Positions 1-9,011 of a stretch of DNA of 64,000 bases are shown here, piece by piece. The stretch is taken from positions 1 through 64,000 of the forward strand of contig JBNKVT010000035.1 in NCBI GenBank assembly GCA_050299335.1, in the 5' to 3' direction. Source of the DNA: JBNKVT01 sp050299335. GTDB taxonomy: Bacteria > Pseudomonadota > Alphaproteobacteria > Rhodobacterales > Rhodobacteraceae. The translations under genes and the position numbers were made by a program. The notes beneath the pieces were generated by a model that was given only the letters and a program-made list of their open reading frames with translations, was not told the DNA's origin and did not search any database. How positions within the stretch are numbered: the first letter of the stretch is position 1; every line of letters starts with the position of its first letter.

Positions 1-617
1 GGGAAACCCGCCTGAGGTTCGGTTTCCTCCATTCGAGCCAACCCCCAATCCCGCCCCAAATCCATAGCTTCGCCGTCCCCATTTCTCCCCGCTCCACACC
101 CGCACGGTGCGACCAGCACCGGGCCAAGCCCGACCCATCCGTGGGGCGGGCGCGTTGCTGACACATGCTGAGAGCGGCCTGCTCGGAAGCGACTGCGCCA
201 TAAAGTGGTCCGCAGAGATGCCCGGACAGCGCCCACCCTGGGTCGGGCTTGGCCCTCATTTTGAAGTCCCGGCGGGGCAGGGCAGGTTTCGGGAAGGTGC
301 AGGAACAAGGCCCTTAAAATGAACGCGAAGGACACCACAGTTTCATATGCGATAACCCCCCTGTCAGGGGTAGGGGCCGGGGGAGGAGGTGGATCGCCGC
401 CGGATACCCATGTGAACCGGGGCGCCTTCCCGGTCGTCCAACGTCCATATACGGGGCCAAACCGGCAGAAAACCTGACATTTTCTGTGGCAAATGGCATT
501 CGGTCTCCCAGGAACCATACCCGCCCGCCTTGCCTTGGGGAAAAAACTCACACTATAAGGAAAAAACATTGAACCCTCTGCGGAGCGGATGCGTCCGAGC
601 CTTGTAAGGATCGAGAG
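1..617. other. Intergenic region before the sigma factor gene, with a 17-bp inverted repeat
   Basis: No convincing gene is visible; short open frames here have no recognisable protein character. The clearest structure is a perfect 17-bp inverted repeat, with arms at 121-137 and 239-255 separated by about 100 bases. The last 80 bases contain A-rich stretches (541-570) just before the TTG start of the sigma gene and probably hold its promoter, but I cannot assign -35/-10 boxes with confidence. Confidence 0.5.
121..255. repeat. Long-range 17-bp perfect inverted repeat
   Basis: The 17 bases at 121-137 (GGGCCAAGCCCGACCCA) are the exact reverse complement of 239-255. The arms enclose about 101 bases. 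No transposase is nearby, so this is either a dispersed intergenic repeat or a stem of an RNA; its function is unknown. Confidence 0.6.
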
Positions 618-1184
618 TTGACGAAACAGACTGATCCGGATCTGGCGCTGTTGGGGCGGATCGCCAGTGGAGACAAGATGGCCATCAGCAGCCTTCACGG
701 CCGCTACGCCACACGCCTCTTCCGGTTCCTCGTCGGTATCGTCAAGTCCGAAGCGATCGCAGAGGAATTGACCAATGAAGTGTTCCTGGAAGTCTGGCGC
801 AATGCCGGCAAGTTCAATGCCCAGGCCAAGGTCTCGACCTGGATGTTCACGATCGGTCGGAACCGGGCGATTTCCCATCTGCGCAAACGCTCCGAAAGCC
901 AGCTCGACGAGGATTACGCCACGCAGATCCCCGACGATGCCGACGGCTCCGAGACCACCCTGGCCAAGAAGGGCAAGGCCGTGCTCATGCGCGACTGCAT
1001 CGAGCGCCTGCCCCAGGCCATGCGCGAGGTCGTCGATCTGGTCTATTACCAGGAGCATTCGGTCGCCGAATGCGCCGATATTCTCGGCATCCCGGACAAT
1101 ACCGTCAAGACCCGCATGTTCCATGCGCGCAAGAAGCTTTCCGACATGTTCCGCCATGCCGGCATCGACAGGGGGTGGCCATGA
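618..1184 (+). CDS. ECF-family RNA polymerase sigma factor
   Basis: This 188-residue protein has the two-domain layout of an extracytoplasmic-function sigma factor. Region 2 lies at about residues 20-90 (RLFRFLVGIVKS, then WMFTIGRNRAISHLRKR, which resembles the -10-binding part). Region 4 lies at about 125-185 and has an HTH reading AECADILGIPDNTVKTRM. The start is a TTG at 618, preceded by AAGGA. The stop overlaps the ATG of the next gene (ATGA), which fits co-expression with an anti-sigma factor. Such pairs usually respond to envelope or oxidative stress, but the signal cannot be read from the sequence. Confidence 0.9.
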   Translation: MTKQTDPDLALLGRIASGDKMAISSLHGRYATRLFRFLVGIVKSEAIAEELTNEVFLEVWRNAGKFNAQAKVSTWMFTIGRNRAISHLRKRSESQLDEDYATQIPDDADGSETTLAKKGKAVLMRDCIERLPQAMREVVDLVYYQEHSVAECADILGIPDNTVKTRMFHARKKLSDMFRHAGIDRGWP

Positions 1185-1843
1185 CTGACGAGCGTATCCC
1201 CACCGAGGCCGAACTGCTCGCCCCCTGGTTCACCACCCGCAAGCTTGGCCGCGCCGAGGAACAGATGGTCCGCGAGGCCATGTCCGATCCCAAGTTTGCC
1301 CGCCAGATGGAACTGGCCGAGGACGAACGCCGCGGCACCGTCGAGGTTGTCGAACGCATCCCTGCGCCGTCGCGCCAGTCGCTCGACAAGCTGATGGAGA
1401 TGATCGACGCCGAGCCGTCGCGTGCGCCCGGTCTGATGGCAAAGCTGAAATCGGCCATCGCGTCCTTCGGCATCTCCGGCGCCCCCGCGGGCGTGGTCAT
1501 GGCCGGTCTCGCCATGGCCGTGGTCCTGCAGACCGGCATCCTGAATCCCGATAGTATCGGCGATGCCGACATTGGCCCCACCGAGTCCGTGGCCGAGGCC
1601 GACCCGGGCCTGACCCGGTCGATCTCCGAAAGCGGCGTGCTGTTGCGGGTCGAATTCACCGACATGGCGACCATGGGCGAGATCACCGCGCTGCTTGACG
1701 ACCTTGGTGCCTCGATCAGGCAGGGGCCGGTCTCGGGCCAGTATTTCCTCGAATTCGAGACCGAGGTCCAAGGCAGCACCGCCATGGTGAAACTGGAAGC
1801 CATGTCCGGTCTCGTCGCCTATGTCGACCGCGCGGGCGAGTAG
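1181..1843 (+). CDS. Probable membrane anti-sigma factor
   Basis: The 220-residue protein is translationally coupled to the sigma gene through a 4-base ATGA overlap. Residues 1-90 are charged and helical and probably face the cytoplasm to bind the sigma factor. A single hydrophobic segment follows at about 100-122 (AGVVMAGLAMAVVLQTGIL). The C-terminal half, about 125-220, would be periplasmic. No HxxxCxxC zinc motif typical of ZAS-type anti-sigma factors is present, so the assignment rests on gene order and on the cytoplasm-TM-periplasm topology, as in RskA/FecR-like regulators. Confidence 0.7.
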   Translation: MTDERIPTEAELLAPWFTTRKLGRAEEQMVREAMSDPKFARQMELAEDERRGTVEVVERIPAPSRQSLDKLMEMIDAEPSRAPGLMAKLKSAIASFGISGAPAGVVMAGLAMAVVLQTGILNPDSIGDADIGPTESVAEADPGLTRSISESGVLLRVEFTDMATMGEITALLDDLGASIRQGPVSGQYFLEFETEVQGSTAMVKLEAMSGLVAYVDRAGE

Positions 1844-1995
1844 CTCCTCTCGCGCCGACACCGCATTCCGCCTTCAACCTGGTTCACGGTCGCTGCCTGC
1901 AATCCATCGATTCCACACGGGTTGGTGAGACGTGATGGATCAGGGAAGAGGCGGAACGCTGTCGGCCGGTTCGCCCGGCCTCGGCGCAACCCCTG

Positions 1996-2946
1996 CTATT
2001 TCGTTTCCGGCACTTCCGTCAGCAGCGGCTCTCCGGCATGGAACGCGCGCAGGTTATCGGCCATCAGCTTGCCCATCGCCCGGCGGGTCTCTTCGGTGGC
2101 CGAGGCCTGGTGCGGCTGCAAGAGCACGTTCTTCAGCTTGAAGAAGCGCGGATTGATGTCGGGTTCGTTCTCGAACACATCGAGCGCGGCCGACCCCAGC
2201 CGGCCATCCTCCAGCGCGTCCAGCATCGCCGTCTCGTCCACGGTCGAGCCGCGTGAGATATTGACCAGCATCCCCTCCGGCCCCAACGCCTCGATGGCGG
2301 CTTTCGAGACCAGTTTCACCGTCTCAGGCCCGCCCGAGAGCGCCACGACGAGGTAATCCACCTCCGCGGCCATTGCCACGATGTCAGTGTGATGGGTCCA
2401 GCCCACCGGGGTCTCCTTCGGCGTCCGCGACGTATAGGAAATCTCCATCTCGAAGGCCGCCAGCCGGTCGGCGATGGCCCGCCCGATCCGGCCCAGTCCG
2501 ACGATCCCCGCCTTTTTGCCGAAGACCCGCCGGGTGAAGGGCATCGGGCCCTTCTCGGGCCAGGCGCCGTCGCGGACCCATTTGTCGGCCATCACCATCT
2601 CGCGGGCCTTGGCGACCAGCATGCCCACCGCCAGATCGGCGACCTCGCCGGTCAGCACATCGGGGGTGTTGGTGACATGGATGCCGCGCTCCCTGGCGGC
2701 GGCCACGTCGATCCCGTCATAGCCGACGCCGTAATTGGCGATGATCTTCAGATTGGGCAGCGCATCCATGAATTCGGCGGTAAAGGGGCCATGGCCCTTC
2801 CAGGCGATGGCCTCCACATCCTCCGGGTTCGGCACCTTGGTCGGCGGGGTCCCGGCCTCCAGAGGCTGCACCGCGAAATGTTCGTTCAGGTAATCCTGAT
2901 CCCATTTCGGCATGTCGCCGCAGGCCAGCACATGCGGTTTGCTCAT
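1996..2946 (-). CDS. D-isomer-specific 2-hydroxyacid dehydrogenase (glyoxylate/hydroxypyruvate reductase-like)
   Basis: This 316-residue cytoplasmic enzyme would reduce 2-keto acids such as glyoxylate or hydroxypyruvate with NAD(P)H. The Rossmann motif GIVGLGRIG is near residue 155. The catalytic set of the family is visible: Arg in NISRGS, Glu in DVFENEPDI and His in LQPHQAS. Length is normal for the family. The start at 2946 (MSKPHVLACGD) follows an AG-rich stretch; the frame stays open far upstream but shows no family similarity there. It points away from the divergent SMP-30 gene, and a shared intergenic region may control both. Substrate is inferred only. Confidence 0.9.
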   Translation of the reverse strand: MSKPHVLACGDMPKWDQDYLNEHFAVQPLEAGTPPTKVPNPEDVEAIAWKGHGPFTAEFMDALPNLKIIANYGVGYDGIDVAAARERGIHVTNTPDVLTGEVADLAVGMLVAKAREMVMADKWVRDGAWPEKGPMPFTRRVFGKKAGIVGLGRIGRAIADRLAAFEMEISYTSRTPKETPVGWTHHTDIVAMAAEVDYLVVALSGGPETVKLVSKAAIEALGPEGMLVNISRGSTVDETAMLDALEDGRLGSAALDVFENEPDINPRFFKLKNVLLQPHQASATEETRRAMGKLMADNLRAFHAGEPLLTEVPETK

Positions 2947-3111
2947 CTCGATCTCCCTCGATCCGCTTGTCCCCGACATTAGGCACAAGCCCCGGCGCCG
3001 CCAAGCCCGAATGACCCGGTTCTTTCGCACAACCCACCAATACCCATTCCCGGCTTGAGCCGATGCCCCCCGTCGGCCATAGTCCGCCCCGAACCCCGCG
3101 CGAGGCCCCAG

Positions 3112-3972
3112 ATGCAATCCCAGCTTCAGCCCCGAAAACTTTCCACCGTCTCCGCCATCCTCGGCGAAAGCCCCTTCTGGTCGCCGCGCGAGGCGGCGGT
3201 CTGGTGGGTCGACATCACTGCCGGCCGCATCCTGCGCACCGACACCGGGACCGGCGAGACCCTCGGCTGGGAAACCGGCGAGCAGACCGGTTTCGTCGTG
3301 CCCGGCGCCGATGGCCGCCTCATCGCCGGTCTCACCTCCGGCCTCTATCTCTTCGATCCGTCGCTGGGCAGTTTCACCCTCCTGAAGGACAACCCGGTGC
3401 CGCGCAGCCGGTTCAATGACGGCGTCACCGATCCGGCGGGCCGGATCATCGCCGGGGTGATGGATCTCGACAACGCCACCCCCATCGGGGCGATTTTCTC
3501 GATCGGCCCCGATCTGGACCTGCGGCTGATGTTCGACGGGCTCTACACGCCCAACGGGCTCGCCTTCGATCCGGCGCGCGGACGGATGTATTTCTCCGAT
3601 TCCCATCCGGAGGCGCAGACGATCTGGGTCTGCGATTACAACCCCGACACCTCCGAGACCGCCAACCGCCGGGTCTTCGCCACCTGCACCGACATTCCCG
3701 GTCGCCCCGACGGAGCCTGCGTGGACAGGGAGGGCAATTACTGGATGGCCGGGGTCGGCGGCGGGGCCTGCCTGTGGAAATTCGCGCCAGACGGCAGCCG
3801 GGAAACCCTGGCCATCCCGCAGCAGGAACCGACCAAACCGATCTTCGACGCCGACGGCACGCTCTATTACACCTCCAAGGAGGGCACGGCCGGGGGCGGC
3901 TTCCTGCAAAAGGCGGCGGACGTGGCAAAGGGTGCCCCGCCGGTGCCGTTCCGGCTGGAGCCGTCTTCCTGA
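3112..3972 (+). CDS. SMP-30/gluconolactonase/LRE family protein
   Basis: The 286-residue protein is a six-bladed beta-propeller of the SMP-30/gluconolactonase family, which hydrolyses sugar lactones using a divalent metal. Family hallmarks are the N-terminal LGESPFWSPREAAVWWVDI, the central RFNDGVTDPAGR, the TPNGLAFDPARGRMYFSDS stretch and the later GRPDGACVDREGNYW. The ATG at 3112 is chosen because family similarity begins close after it; an in-frame TTG at 3055 would add 19 unsupported residues. It is divergent from the hydroxyacid dehydrogenase, suggesting a linked sugar-acid catabolic role (inference). Confidence 0.85.
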   Translation: MQSQLQPRKLSTVSAILGESPFWSPREAAVWWVDITAGRILRTDTGTGETLGWETGEQTGFVVPGADGRLIAGLTSGLYLFDPSLGSFTLLKDNPVPRSRFNDGVTDPAGRIIAGVMDLDNATPIGAIFSIGPDLDLRLMFDGLYTPNGLAFDPARGRMYFSDSHPEAQTIWVCDYNPDTSETANRRVFATCTDIPGRPDGACVDREGNYWMAGVGGGACLWKFAPDGSRETLAIPQQEPTKPIFDADGTLYYTSKEGTAGGGFLQKAADVAKGAPPVPFRLEPSS

Positions 3973-4118
3973 CCCGCCGGGGGGTCCGGCATCCCGAAAA
4001 GTTGCGGTTTTCCGATACGGGTGCCGGTACGCGCCGCGAACTCTGCCCCGGAATCTGCCACTGGACCTCCCCCCGGCCCTGGGCCTAACATTCCATCGAC
4101 AGCGCCAAGGGACCCCGA

Positions 4119-5513
4119 ATGCCGCATCGCCTCCTGCCGTCCGACACACAAGACGCCACGCCGATCCACCTGATCGCAAAACCCGATCTCGACGCCTGGC
4201 GCGCCACCCGTCCGGCCCCGGAACAGACCTGGCTCGCCGCCGCCGGGTTCGACGCAAGCCTCGGCAAGACCATCCCGATCCCCGGTCCGGACGGCGGTCT
4301 CGGCGCCATCGCCGCCGGCTGGGGCACGCAAGAGACCCGGTCCCGCGACCGCTGGCAGTTCGGCGCCATCGCCGCGTCCCTGCCGCCGGGCAGCTACCGC
4401 ATCGCCTCCGCTCACGACCCCGACACGCTACAGGAAGCCACGCTCGCGTTTCTCCTCGCCGGCTACGGTTTTTCCCGCTACAAGCCCGCCCCCGTCCCGG
4501 AGAAAGCCCTCGTCACGCCCGAGGGGCTCGATCCCGCGCGCCTGACCACGCTGGCCGAGGCGGTCGCACTTGGCCGCGACCTGATCAACACCCCGGCTGC
4601 CGATATGGGCCCGGACGCGCTGGAAAAGGCCCTTCTGAGCCTCGCCACCCGGTTCTCCGCCGATGCAAGCGTCACCAAAGGCGCGGAACTGCTGGCGCGG
4701 AACTTCCCGATGATCCATGCCGTCGGTCGAGCCTCGGATCAGGCCCCGCGCCTGATCGATCTCACCTGGGGAGACCCCGAGGCCCCGAAAGTGACCCTCG
4801 TCGGCAAGGGGGTCTGTTTCGATACCGGCGGGCTCGATATCAAGCCGCCCGCGTCGATGGGGCTGATGAAAAAGGACATGGGCGGGGCGGCCAACACAAT
4901 GGCGCTGGCGCAGATGATCATGGCGCTGGACCTGCCGGTCCGCCTGCGCCTGCTGATCCCGGCGGTCGAGAATTCCATCTCCGCCGGGGCCTTCCGGCCC
5001 GGCGACATCCTGACCTCCCGCAAGGGCCTCAGCGTCGAGGTCAACAACACCGATGCCGAAGGCCGCCTCGTCCTCGCCGATGCGCTGGCGCTGGCCGACG
5101 AAGAGGCCCCGGAGCTCCTGATCTGCATGGCCACGCTTACCGGGGCCGCTCGCGTCGCCCTCGGCCCCGACCTGCCGCCCTTCTTCACCCGCGACGAGGC
5201 GCTGGCCGCCGACCTGACCGAAGCCGCCGCCAAGGCCACCGATCCGCTCTGGCGCCTGCCGCTCTGGCCGCCCTACGAGACCCTGATCGAGCCCGAGATC
5301 GCCGATCTCGACAACGCCCCTTCCGGCGGCATGGCCGGGGCGGTTACCGCCGCGCTCTTCCTGGCGCGCTTTGTCGAGAACACCGCCGCCTTCGCCCATT
5401 TCGACATCTATGGCTGGACCCCGACCCCGAAACCCGCCCGCCCCAAGGGCGGTGCGGTCCAGGGGCCGCTGGCGCTGCTGTCGGTTATCGAAAAACGCTT
5501 CGCCGGGCGATGA
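4119..5513 (+). CDS. Leucyl aminopeptidase family protein (peptidase M17)
   Basis: This 464-residue enzyme belongs to the M17 zinc/manganese aminopeptidases, which remove N-terminal residues from peptides in the cytoplasm. The family signature NTDAEGRLVLADAL is present near residue 310, and the metal/substrate region GKGVCFDTGGLDIK near residue 230 contains the catalytic Lys and metal-binding Asp. The N-terminal domain is the divergent type found in alphaproteobacterial PepA-like proteins. Its stop overlaps the start of the NlpC/P60 gene by 4 bases, so the two are probably made together for peptide or murein-peptide turnover. Confidence 0.92.
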   Translation: MPHRLLPSDTQDATPIHLIAKPDLDAWRATRPAPEQTWLAAAGFDASLGKTIPIPGPDGGLGAIAAGWGTQETRSRDRWQFGAIAASLPPGSYRIASAHDPDTLQEATLAFLLAGYGFSRYKPAPVPEKALVTPEGLDPARLTTLAEAVALGRDLINTPAADMGPDALEKALLSLATRFSADASVTKGAELLARNFPMIHAVGRASDQAPRLIDLTWGDPEAPKVTLVGKGVCFDTGGLDIKPPASMGLMKKDMGGAANTMALAQMIMALDLPVRLRLLIPAVENSISAGAFRPGDILTSRKGLSVEVNNTDAEGRLVLADALALADEEAPELLICMATLTGAARVALGPDLPPFFTRDEALAADLTEAAAKATDPLWRLPLWPPYETLIEPEIADLDNAPSGGMAGAVTAALFLARFVENTAAFAHFDIYGWTPTPKPARPKGGAVQGPLALLSVIEKRFAGR

Positions 5514-6349
5514 GTTTCGATGCGCGCATCACCCCGGCCCGGCCCGATCTGGCCGCCGCGTCTCTCCGGGGCCGCATCGCGGCCGGACGCTATGCGGAAG
5601 GCACGCCCATGTGCGTCGCCGCCAGCGTGCTCGACCTCCGCCAGAGCCCCGAGCGCAGCGCGCCGCTGGCCACGCAACTGCTGCATGGGGAGGATTTCAC
5701 CGTCTACGAGACCCGCGCCGACGGTCTCGCCTGGGGCCAGTCCGAGGTGGATGGCTATGTCGGCTATGTCGGGATACGCGGGCTGGAGCCGCAAGGGGCA
5801 TTGCCCGACGCGAAGGTCACGGCACTTGCCACCCATGTCTATCCAGCGCCCGAGATCAAGACCCCCGCCCGCGCCCGCCTGCCCTTCCTGTCCCGTCTGC
5901 ACATCCTGACCCGCGAGGGCGATTTTTTCGCCGTCGGCGCCGCCGCCTTCTGTCCCGCCAGGCATCTTTCTCCACCGGACCGGACCGAGCCGGACCTTGC
6001 CGCCACTGCCGAAAGATTCCTCGGCGCCCCCTATCTCTGGGGTGGCCGAACCATCGACGGGATCGACTGTTCCGGCCTCGTGCAGCTGTCGCTGATGGCC
6101 GCCGGTCTGACCGCGCCCCGGGATTCCGACATGCTGGCCGACATCGGCGACGCGGTGCCTGACGGCGCCCCCCTGCAACGCGGCGATATCGTCGCCTGGA
6201 AAGGCCATATCGGGATGATGCGCGATGCCGGGACCCTGATCCACGCCACGGCGCATTCCATGTCCGTCGCCTCCGAGCCGCTCGCCGAGGTGACCGCGAG
6301 AATCGCACAGGCCGGCCACGGCCCCGTCACCGCCCGCCGCCGCCTGTAG
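5510..6349 (+). CDS. NlpC/P60 family peptidase with SH3-like domains
   Basis: The 279-residue protein has SH3-like segments at about 30-150 and a C-terminal NlpC/P60 (C40) domain. The catalytic Cys lies in IDGIDCSGLVQLSL and the His in RGDIVAWKGHIGMM, followed by HATAHSM. Such enzymes cut D-gamma-Glu-diaminopimelate bonds in murein peptides. No signal peptide is obvious, so it may act on recycled murein peptides in the cytoplasm, which suits its translational coupling (ATGA at 5510) to the M17 aminopeptidase. Confidence 0.9.
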   Translation: MSFDARITPARPDLAAASLRGRIAAGRYAEGTPMCVAASVLDLRQSPERSAPLATQLLHGEDFTVYETRADGLAWGQSEVDGYVGYVGIRGLEPQGALPDAKVTALATHVYPAPEIKTPARARLPFLSRLHILTREGDFFAVGAAAFCPARHLSPPDRTEPDLAATAERFLGAPYLWGGRTIDGIDCSGLVQLSLMAAGLTAPRDSDMLADIGDAVPDGAPLQRGDIVAWKGHIGMMRDAGTLIHATAHSMSVASEPLAEVTARIAQAGHGPVTARRRL

Positions 6350-6443
6350 CGCCCGACGCGGGCTGAATCCTGGCCGCAACCGACTTCGCCCGGGCGGTCC
6401 CCGGTCAATCCCTGTCAGTCCGGGGCCGCTCGGATCGCGGCGA

Positions 6444-7931
6444 TCACTCCTCCCAGTAGACCCCGGTCAGGTCATTGGCCTGGGTCGGCGCATTGGCCCA
6501 AAGCCCCCTGATCCGCGCATCCGCGACCGAGGTGCGGGCAAGCTGGAAGAGGTAGACATTGACATATTGCTCGGCAATGCGGCGCTGGGCGGCCTGGAGG
6601 ACCTCCGTCCGGTCCCCCGCGTCCTGGATGAAATCCAGCCCCCTCAGCATCGCCTGCAGCACCGGGTCGTGATAGTCGAAATAATAGTCGTCCCGCGCAT
6701 AGATGCCGATATCCATCGGTTCGGTATGCGAGATGATGGTCAGGTCGTAATTCCGCGCCTTGAACACGTCCTCCAGCCACTGCGCCCATTCGACATTGGT
6801 GACCTCGGGCGTGATCCCGACCGCGCGCAGCTGGCTGGCGATGATTTCCCCGCCACGCCGCGCATAGGCCGGGGGCGGCAGTTTCAGCGACACGGTCAGG
6901 CCATCTGCATACCCGGCCTCGGCCAGAAGGGCCCTGGCCTTTTCGGGGTCGTAGTCGGACAGGCCGGTCAGATCGACATAAGCCGGGTGATGCGGCGCGA
7001 AATGAGTGCCGATGGGGGTGCCGTAGCCGAACATCGCCCCGTCGATGATCGCCTGCCGGTCGATGGCATGGGCAAGGGCCTTTCGGACACGGATGTCGTC
7101 GAAGGGCGGCTTGCCGTTATTGGTGGTCATGATCGTCTCGCCCTCGGTCGAGCCGACCAGCACCGCAAAGCGCGGATCGGCCTCGAACTGGGCCAGGTTC
7201 TCGGGCGCGGGGAAGGCCGGAAAGGCGTCGATATCCCCGGCCATCATCGCGGCGAAGGCCGCCGTGGGATCGGAGATGAACTTGAACGTGGCGCGCTCCA
7301 GCTTCGCCGGTTCGCCCCAATAGTCGGGGTTCTTCACGATCTCGATACTGTCACCTTGCGTCCATTTCTCGAATTTGAACGGCCCGGTGCCGATCGGCTG
7401 GGTGGCCGCCTGATCGATCGAGGCCTCATCCACGATCACCGCGTCCCCCCAGGCGAGATTGAACAACAACATGCCGTTGGGCTGTTTCAATGTGATCTCG
7501 ACCGCCAGCGCCCCGTCCTCGCCCTCGGCCGGATTGACGCTGTCGATGGCGGAGAACAGCGCCTTCTGGGCGTTGGTACTGTCCTCGGCCATGGCGCGCT
7601 CGAAGGAGAATTTCACGTCCTCGGCGGTAAACTCAGCCCCGTCATGGAAACTCACACCCTCGCGGAGCTTGAAGAGATAGGACAGCCCGTCCTCGGAAAT
7701 CTCCCAGCTTTCGGCCAGGGCGGGCAGGATCTCGCCATTGGGGCCGAAGCGGGTAAGACCCTCGTAGATATTGGCATAGACCACCTCGTCGATGGCCGCC
7801 GCCGCCCCGCCCGTCGGGTCGAGATTGGGCGGCTCGAGCTGCATGCCGATGGAAAGATCGCTGCGCGGCTGTGCGAAAACCGCCCCCGCGACGGCAAGCG
7901 CTGCGGCGGTGGTCAGGATGCGGTGAAACAT
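6444..7931 (-). CDS. ABC transporter substrate-binding protein, family 5 (peptide/opine type)
   Basis: This 495-residue periplasmic protein begins with a signal peptide (MFHRILTTAAALAVAGAVFAQ, cleavage after about residue 20). It has the SBP_bac_5 fold of DppA/OppA-type proteins: NLDPTGGAAAAIDEVVYANIYEGL near the start, then LREGVSFHDGAEFTAEDVKFSFERA. The start at 7931 is preferred over the in-frame ATG at 7952 because GGGGAGAG lies just before it. No permease or ATPase genes are adjacent, so it is an orphan receptor here; ligand is unknown. Confidence 0.88.
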   Translation of the reverse strand: MFHRILTTAAALAVAGAVFAQPRSDLSIGMQLEPPNLDPTGGAAAAIDEVVYANIYEGLTRFGPNGEILPALAESWEISEDGLSYLFKLREGVSFHDGAEFTAEDVKFSFERAMAEDSTNAQKALFSAIDSVNPAEGEDGALAVEITLKQPNGMLLFNLAWGDAVIVDEASIDQAATQPIGTGPFKFEKWTQGDSIEIVKNPDYWGEPAKLERATFKFISDPTAAFAAMMAGDIDAFPAFPAPENLAQFEADPRFAVLVGSTEGETIMTTNNGKPPFDDIRVRKALAHAIDRQAIIDGAMFGYGTPIGTHFAPHHPAYVDLTGLSDYDPEKARALLAEAGYADGLTVSLKLPPPAYARRGGEIIASQLRAVGITPEVTNVEWAQWLEDVFKARNYDLTIISHTEPMDIGIYARDDYYFDYHDPVLQAMLRGLDFIQDAGDRTEVLQAAQRRIAEQYVNVYLFQLARTSVADARIRGLWANAPTQANDLTGVYWEE

Positions 7932-8029
7932 GGCTCTCCCCGTTATGGCCAATTTTTGCGGGCGACTTTAGCCATGCTGCAGCGCAATGTCGATGCTTCT
8001 GTCACCGTTCCGCTCCGAAGCGGCCCAAA

Positions 8030-8084
8030 CCCCCCGTCCGATCCCCGTCCGATCCCCGTCAGATCCCCATCAAACCCCCATCAG
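8030..8084 (+). repeat. 11-bp tandem repeat, about five degenerate copies
   Basis: Consecutive units read ATCCCCGTCCG, ATCCCCGTCAG, ATCCCCATCAA and ACCCCCATCAG at 8041-8084, with a partial copy before them. They lie between the starts and ends of two minus-strand genes (binding protein start, methyltransferase stop). No coding role is evident. Confidence 0.7.
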
Positions 8085-8093
8085 GCCAGCGTT

Positions 8094-8732
8094 TCACTCC
8101 GGCGTTTCAGGCCGCCGCGCGATGATGAAGACCGCCTTGCCGGGCCCGGGCTGCCAGGCCTCCTCGATCTCGAACCCGGCCACGCGGATCATCGCCTCCA
8201 GCCGGTCGCGGCCGAAGAAATTCACGTAGGGCAGCCGCCCGATCCATTGACCGAGGGTGACCGCGACCCGGATCGCCCGGGCAAAGCGGATCTCGGTCAT
8301 GCAGGTGGTGCTGGAAAAGAACCGCCCGCCGGGCCGGGTCAGCCTGAAGCATTTGGCAAGCGCCGCCTCGGGATCGCGCAACAGATGCAGGAGGCTCATC
8401 CCCAGCACCGCGTCATAGCCGCCCTCCGGCCCCTCCAGGGTCTCGATGCTCGCCTGCTCGAACTCCACATTGCCAATCCTGGCCGCCTCCGCCTTGCCCC
8501 GGGCAATCTCCAGCATCGCCGCCGACAGGTCGGTCGCCCGGACATGGCGCACATGCGGCGCATGCGCGAGCGCCGTCGATCCGGTCCCGCAGCCAAATTC
8601 CAGCATCTCGGTCTCCGGCGTCAGGTATTTTCGCGTCATCTCCAGCTTGCGCTGATACGCGGCCTCATCCGCGACCGGCTGCGCGGCATATTTCGCCGCG
8701 ATCCGGTCCCAGAACCTGCTGTCCTCACCCAT
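8094..8732 (-). CDS. Class I SAM-dependent methyltransferase
   Basis: The 212-residue protein has the S-adenosylmethionine-binding motif I LEFGCGTGSTAL near residue 45, acidic motif TDLSAAML, and post-motif EGGYDAVLGMSLLHLLRDPEAAL, as in UbiE/Methyltransf_11 enzymes. The C-terminal third (WIGRLPYVNFFGRDRLEAMI) is typical of small-molecule methyltransferases. The substrate cannot be deduced. It stands alone between an 11-bp repeat and a GC-rich hairpin repeat. Confidence 0.88.
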   Translation of the reverse strand: MGEDSRFWDRIAAKYAAQPVADEAAYQRKLEMTRKYLTPETEMLEFGCGTGSTALAHAPHVRHVRATDLSAAMLEIARGKAEAARIGNVEFEQASIETLEGPEGGYDAVLGMSLLHLLRDPEAALAKCFRLTRPGGRFFSSTTCMTEIRFARAIRVAVTLGQWIGRLPYVNFFGRDRLEAMIRVAGFEIEEAWQPGPGKAVFIIARRPETPE

Positions 8733-8919
8733 GTCTTCCCCTTTTCAAATCCGTCATGCCACCCGGGCCAGGCTCCCCCGGCGGCCCATTTCGCAAGCAT
8801 CTGGATCCGGACCAGAATTCTTCTTCAGATTGATCCCTTCCGAAACGATTTCGGTCTGGCAGCCCCCTCTTCCGGCCGCCACAGGCCAATGCGGGGGCAC
8901 CCCCCAGCCTGCGTTCTCC

Positions 8920-8992
8920 GTCCCCCTCCTTCTTCCAAATACTCCAGGGGGGGGTGCGGGGGGACAGCGTCCCCCCGCGTGTCGCCCAAGCG
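8920..8992. repeat. GC-rich intergenic palindromic repeat
   Basis: The stretch contains CAAATACTCC followed by a G-tract and then GGGGGGACAGCGTCCCCCC, an inverted repeat with a 3-5 base loop. Elements of the form AAATACTCC-G(n)-GGGGGCAnnGCCCCC are common between genes in Rhodobacterales. It may also act as a bidirectional transcript end between the methyltransferase and ureG. Confidence 0.5.
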
Positions 8993-9011
8993 CCAGCGCG
9001 GGCGAAATCCC

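Noticed and set aside
107..322. 71-codon open frame before the sigma gene
   Set aside because: Composition is typical of chance frames in GC-rich DNA, it overlaps the inverted repeat, and it has no ribosome site or recognisable motif.
1996..4257. 753-codon open frame running through the dehydrogenase and far upstream
   Set aside because: Only the last 316 codons resemble a dehydrogenase; the rest is antisense to the SMP-30 gene.
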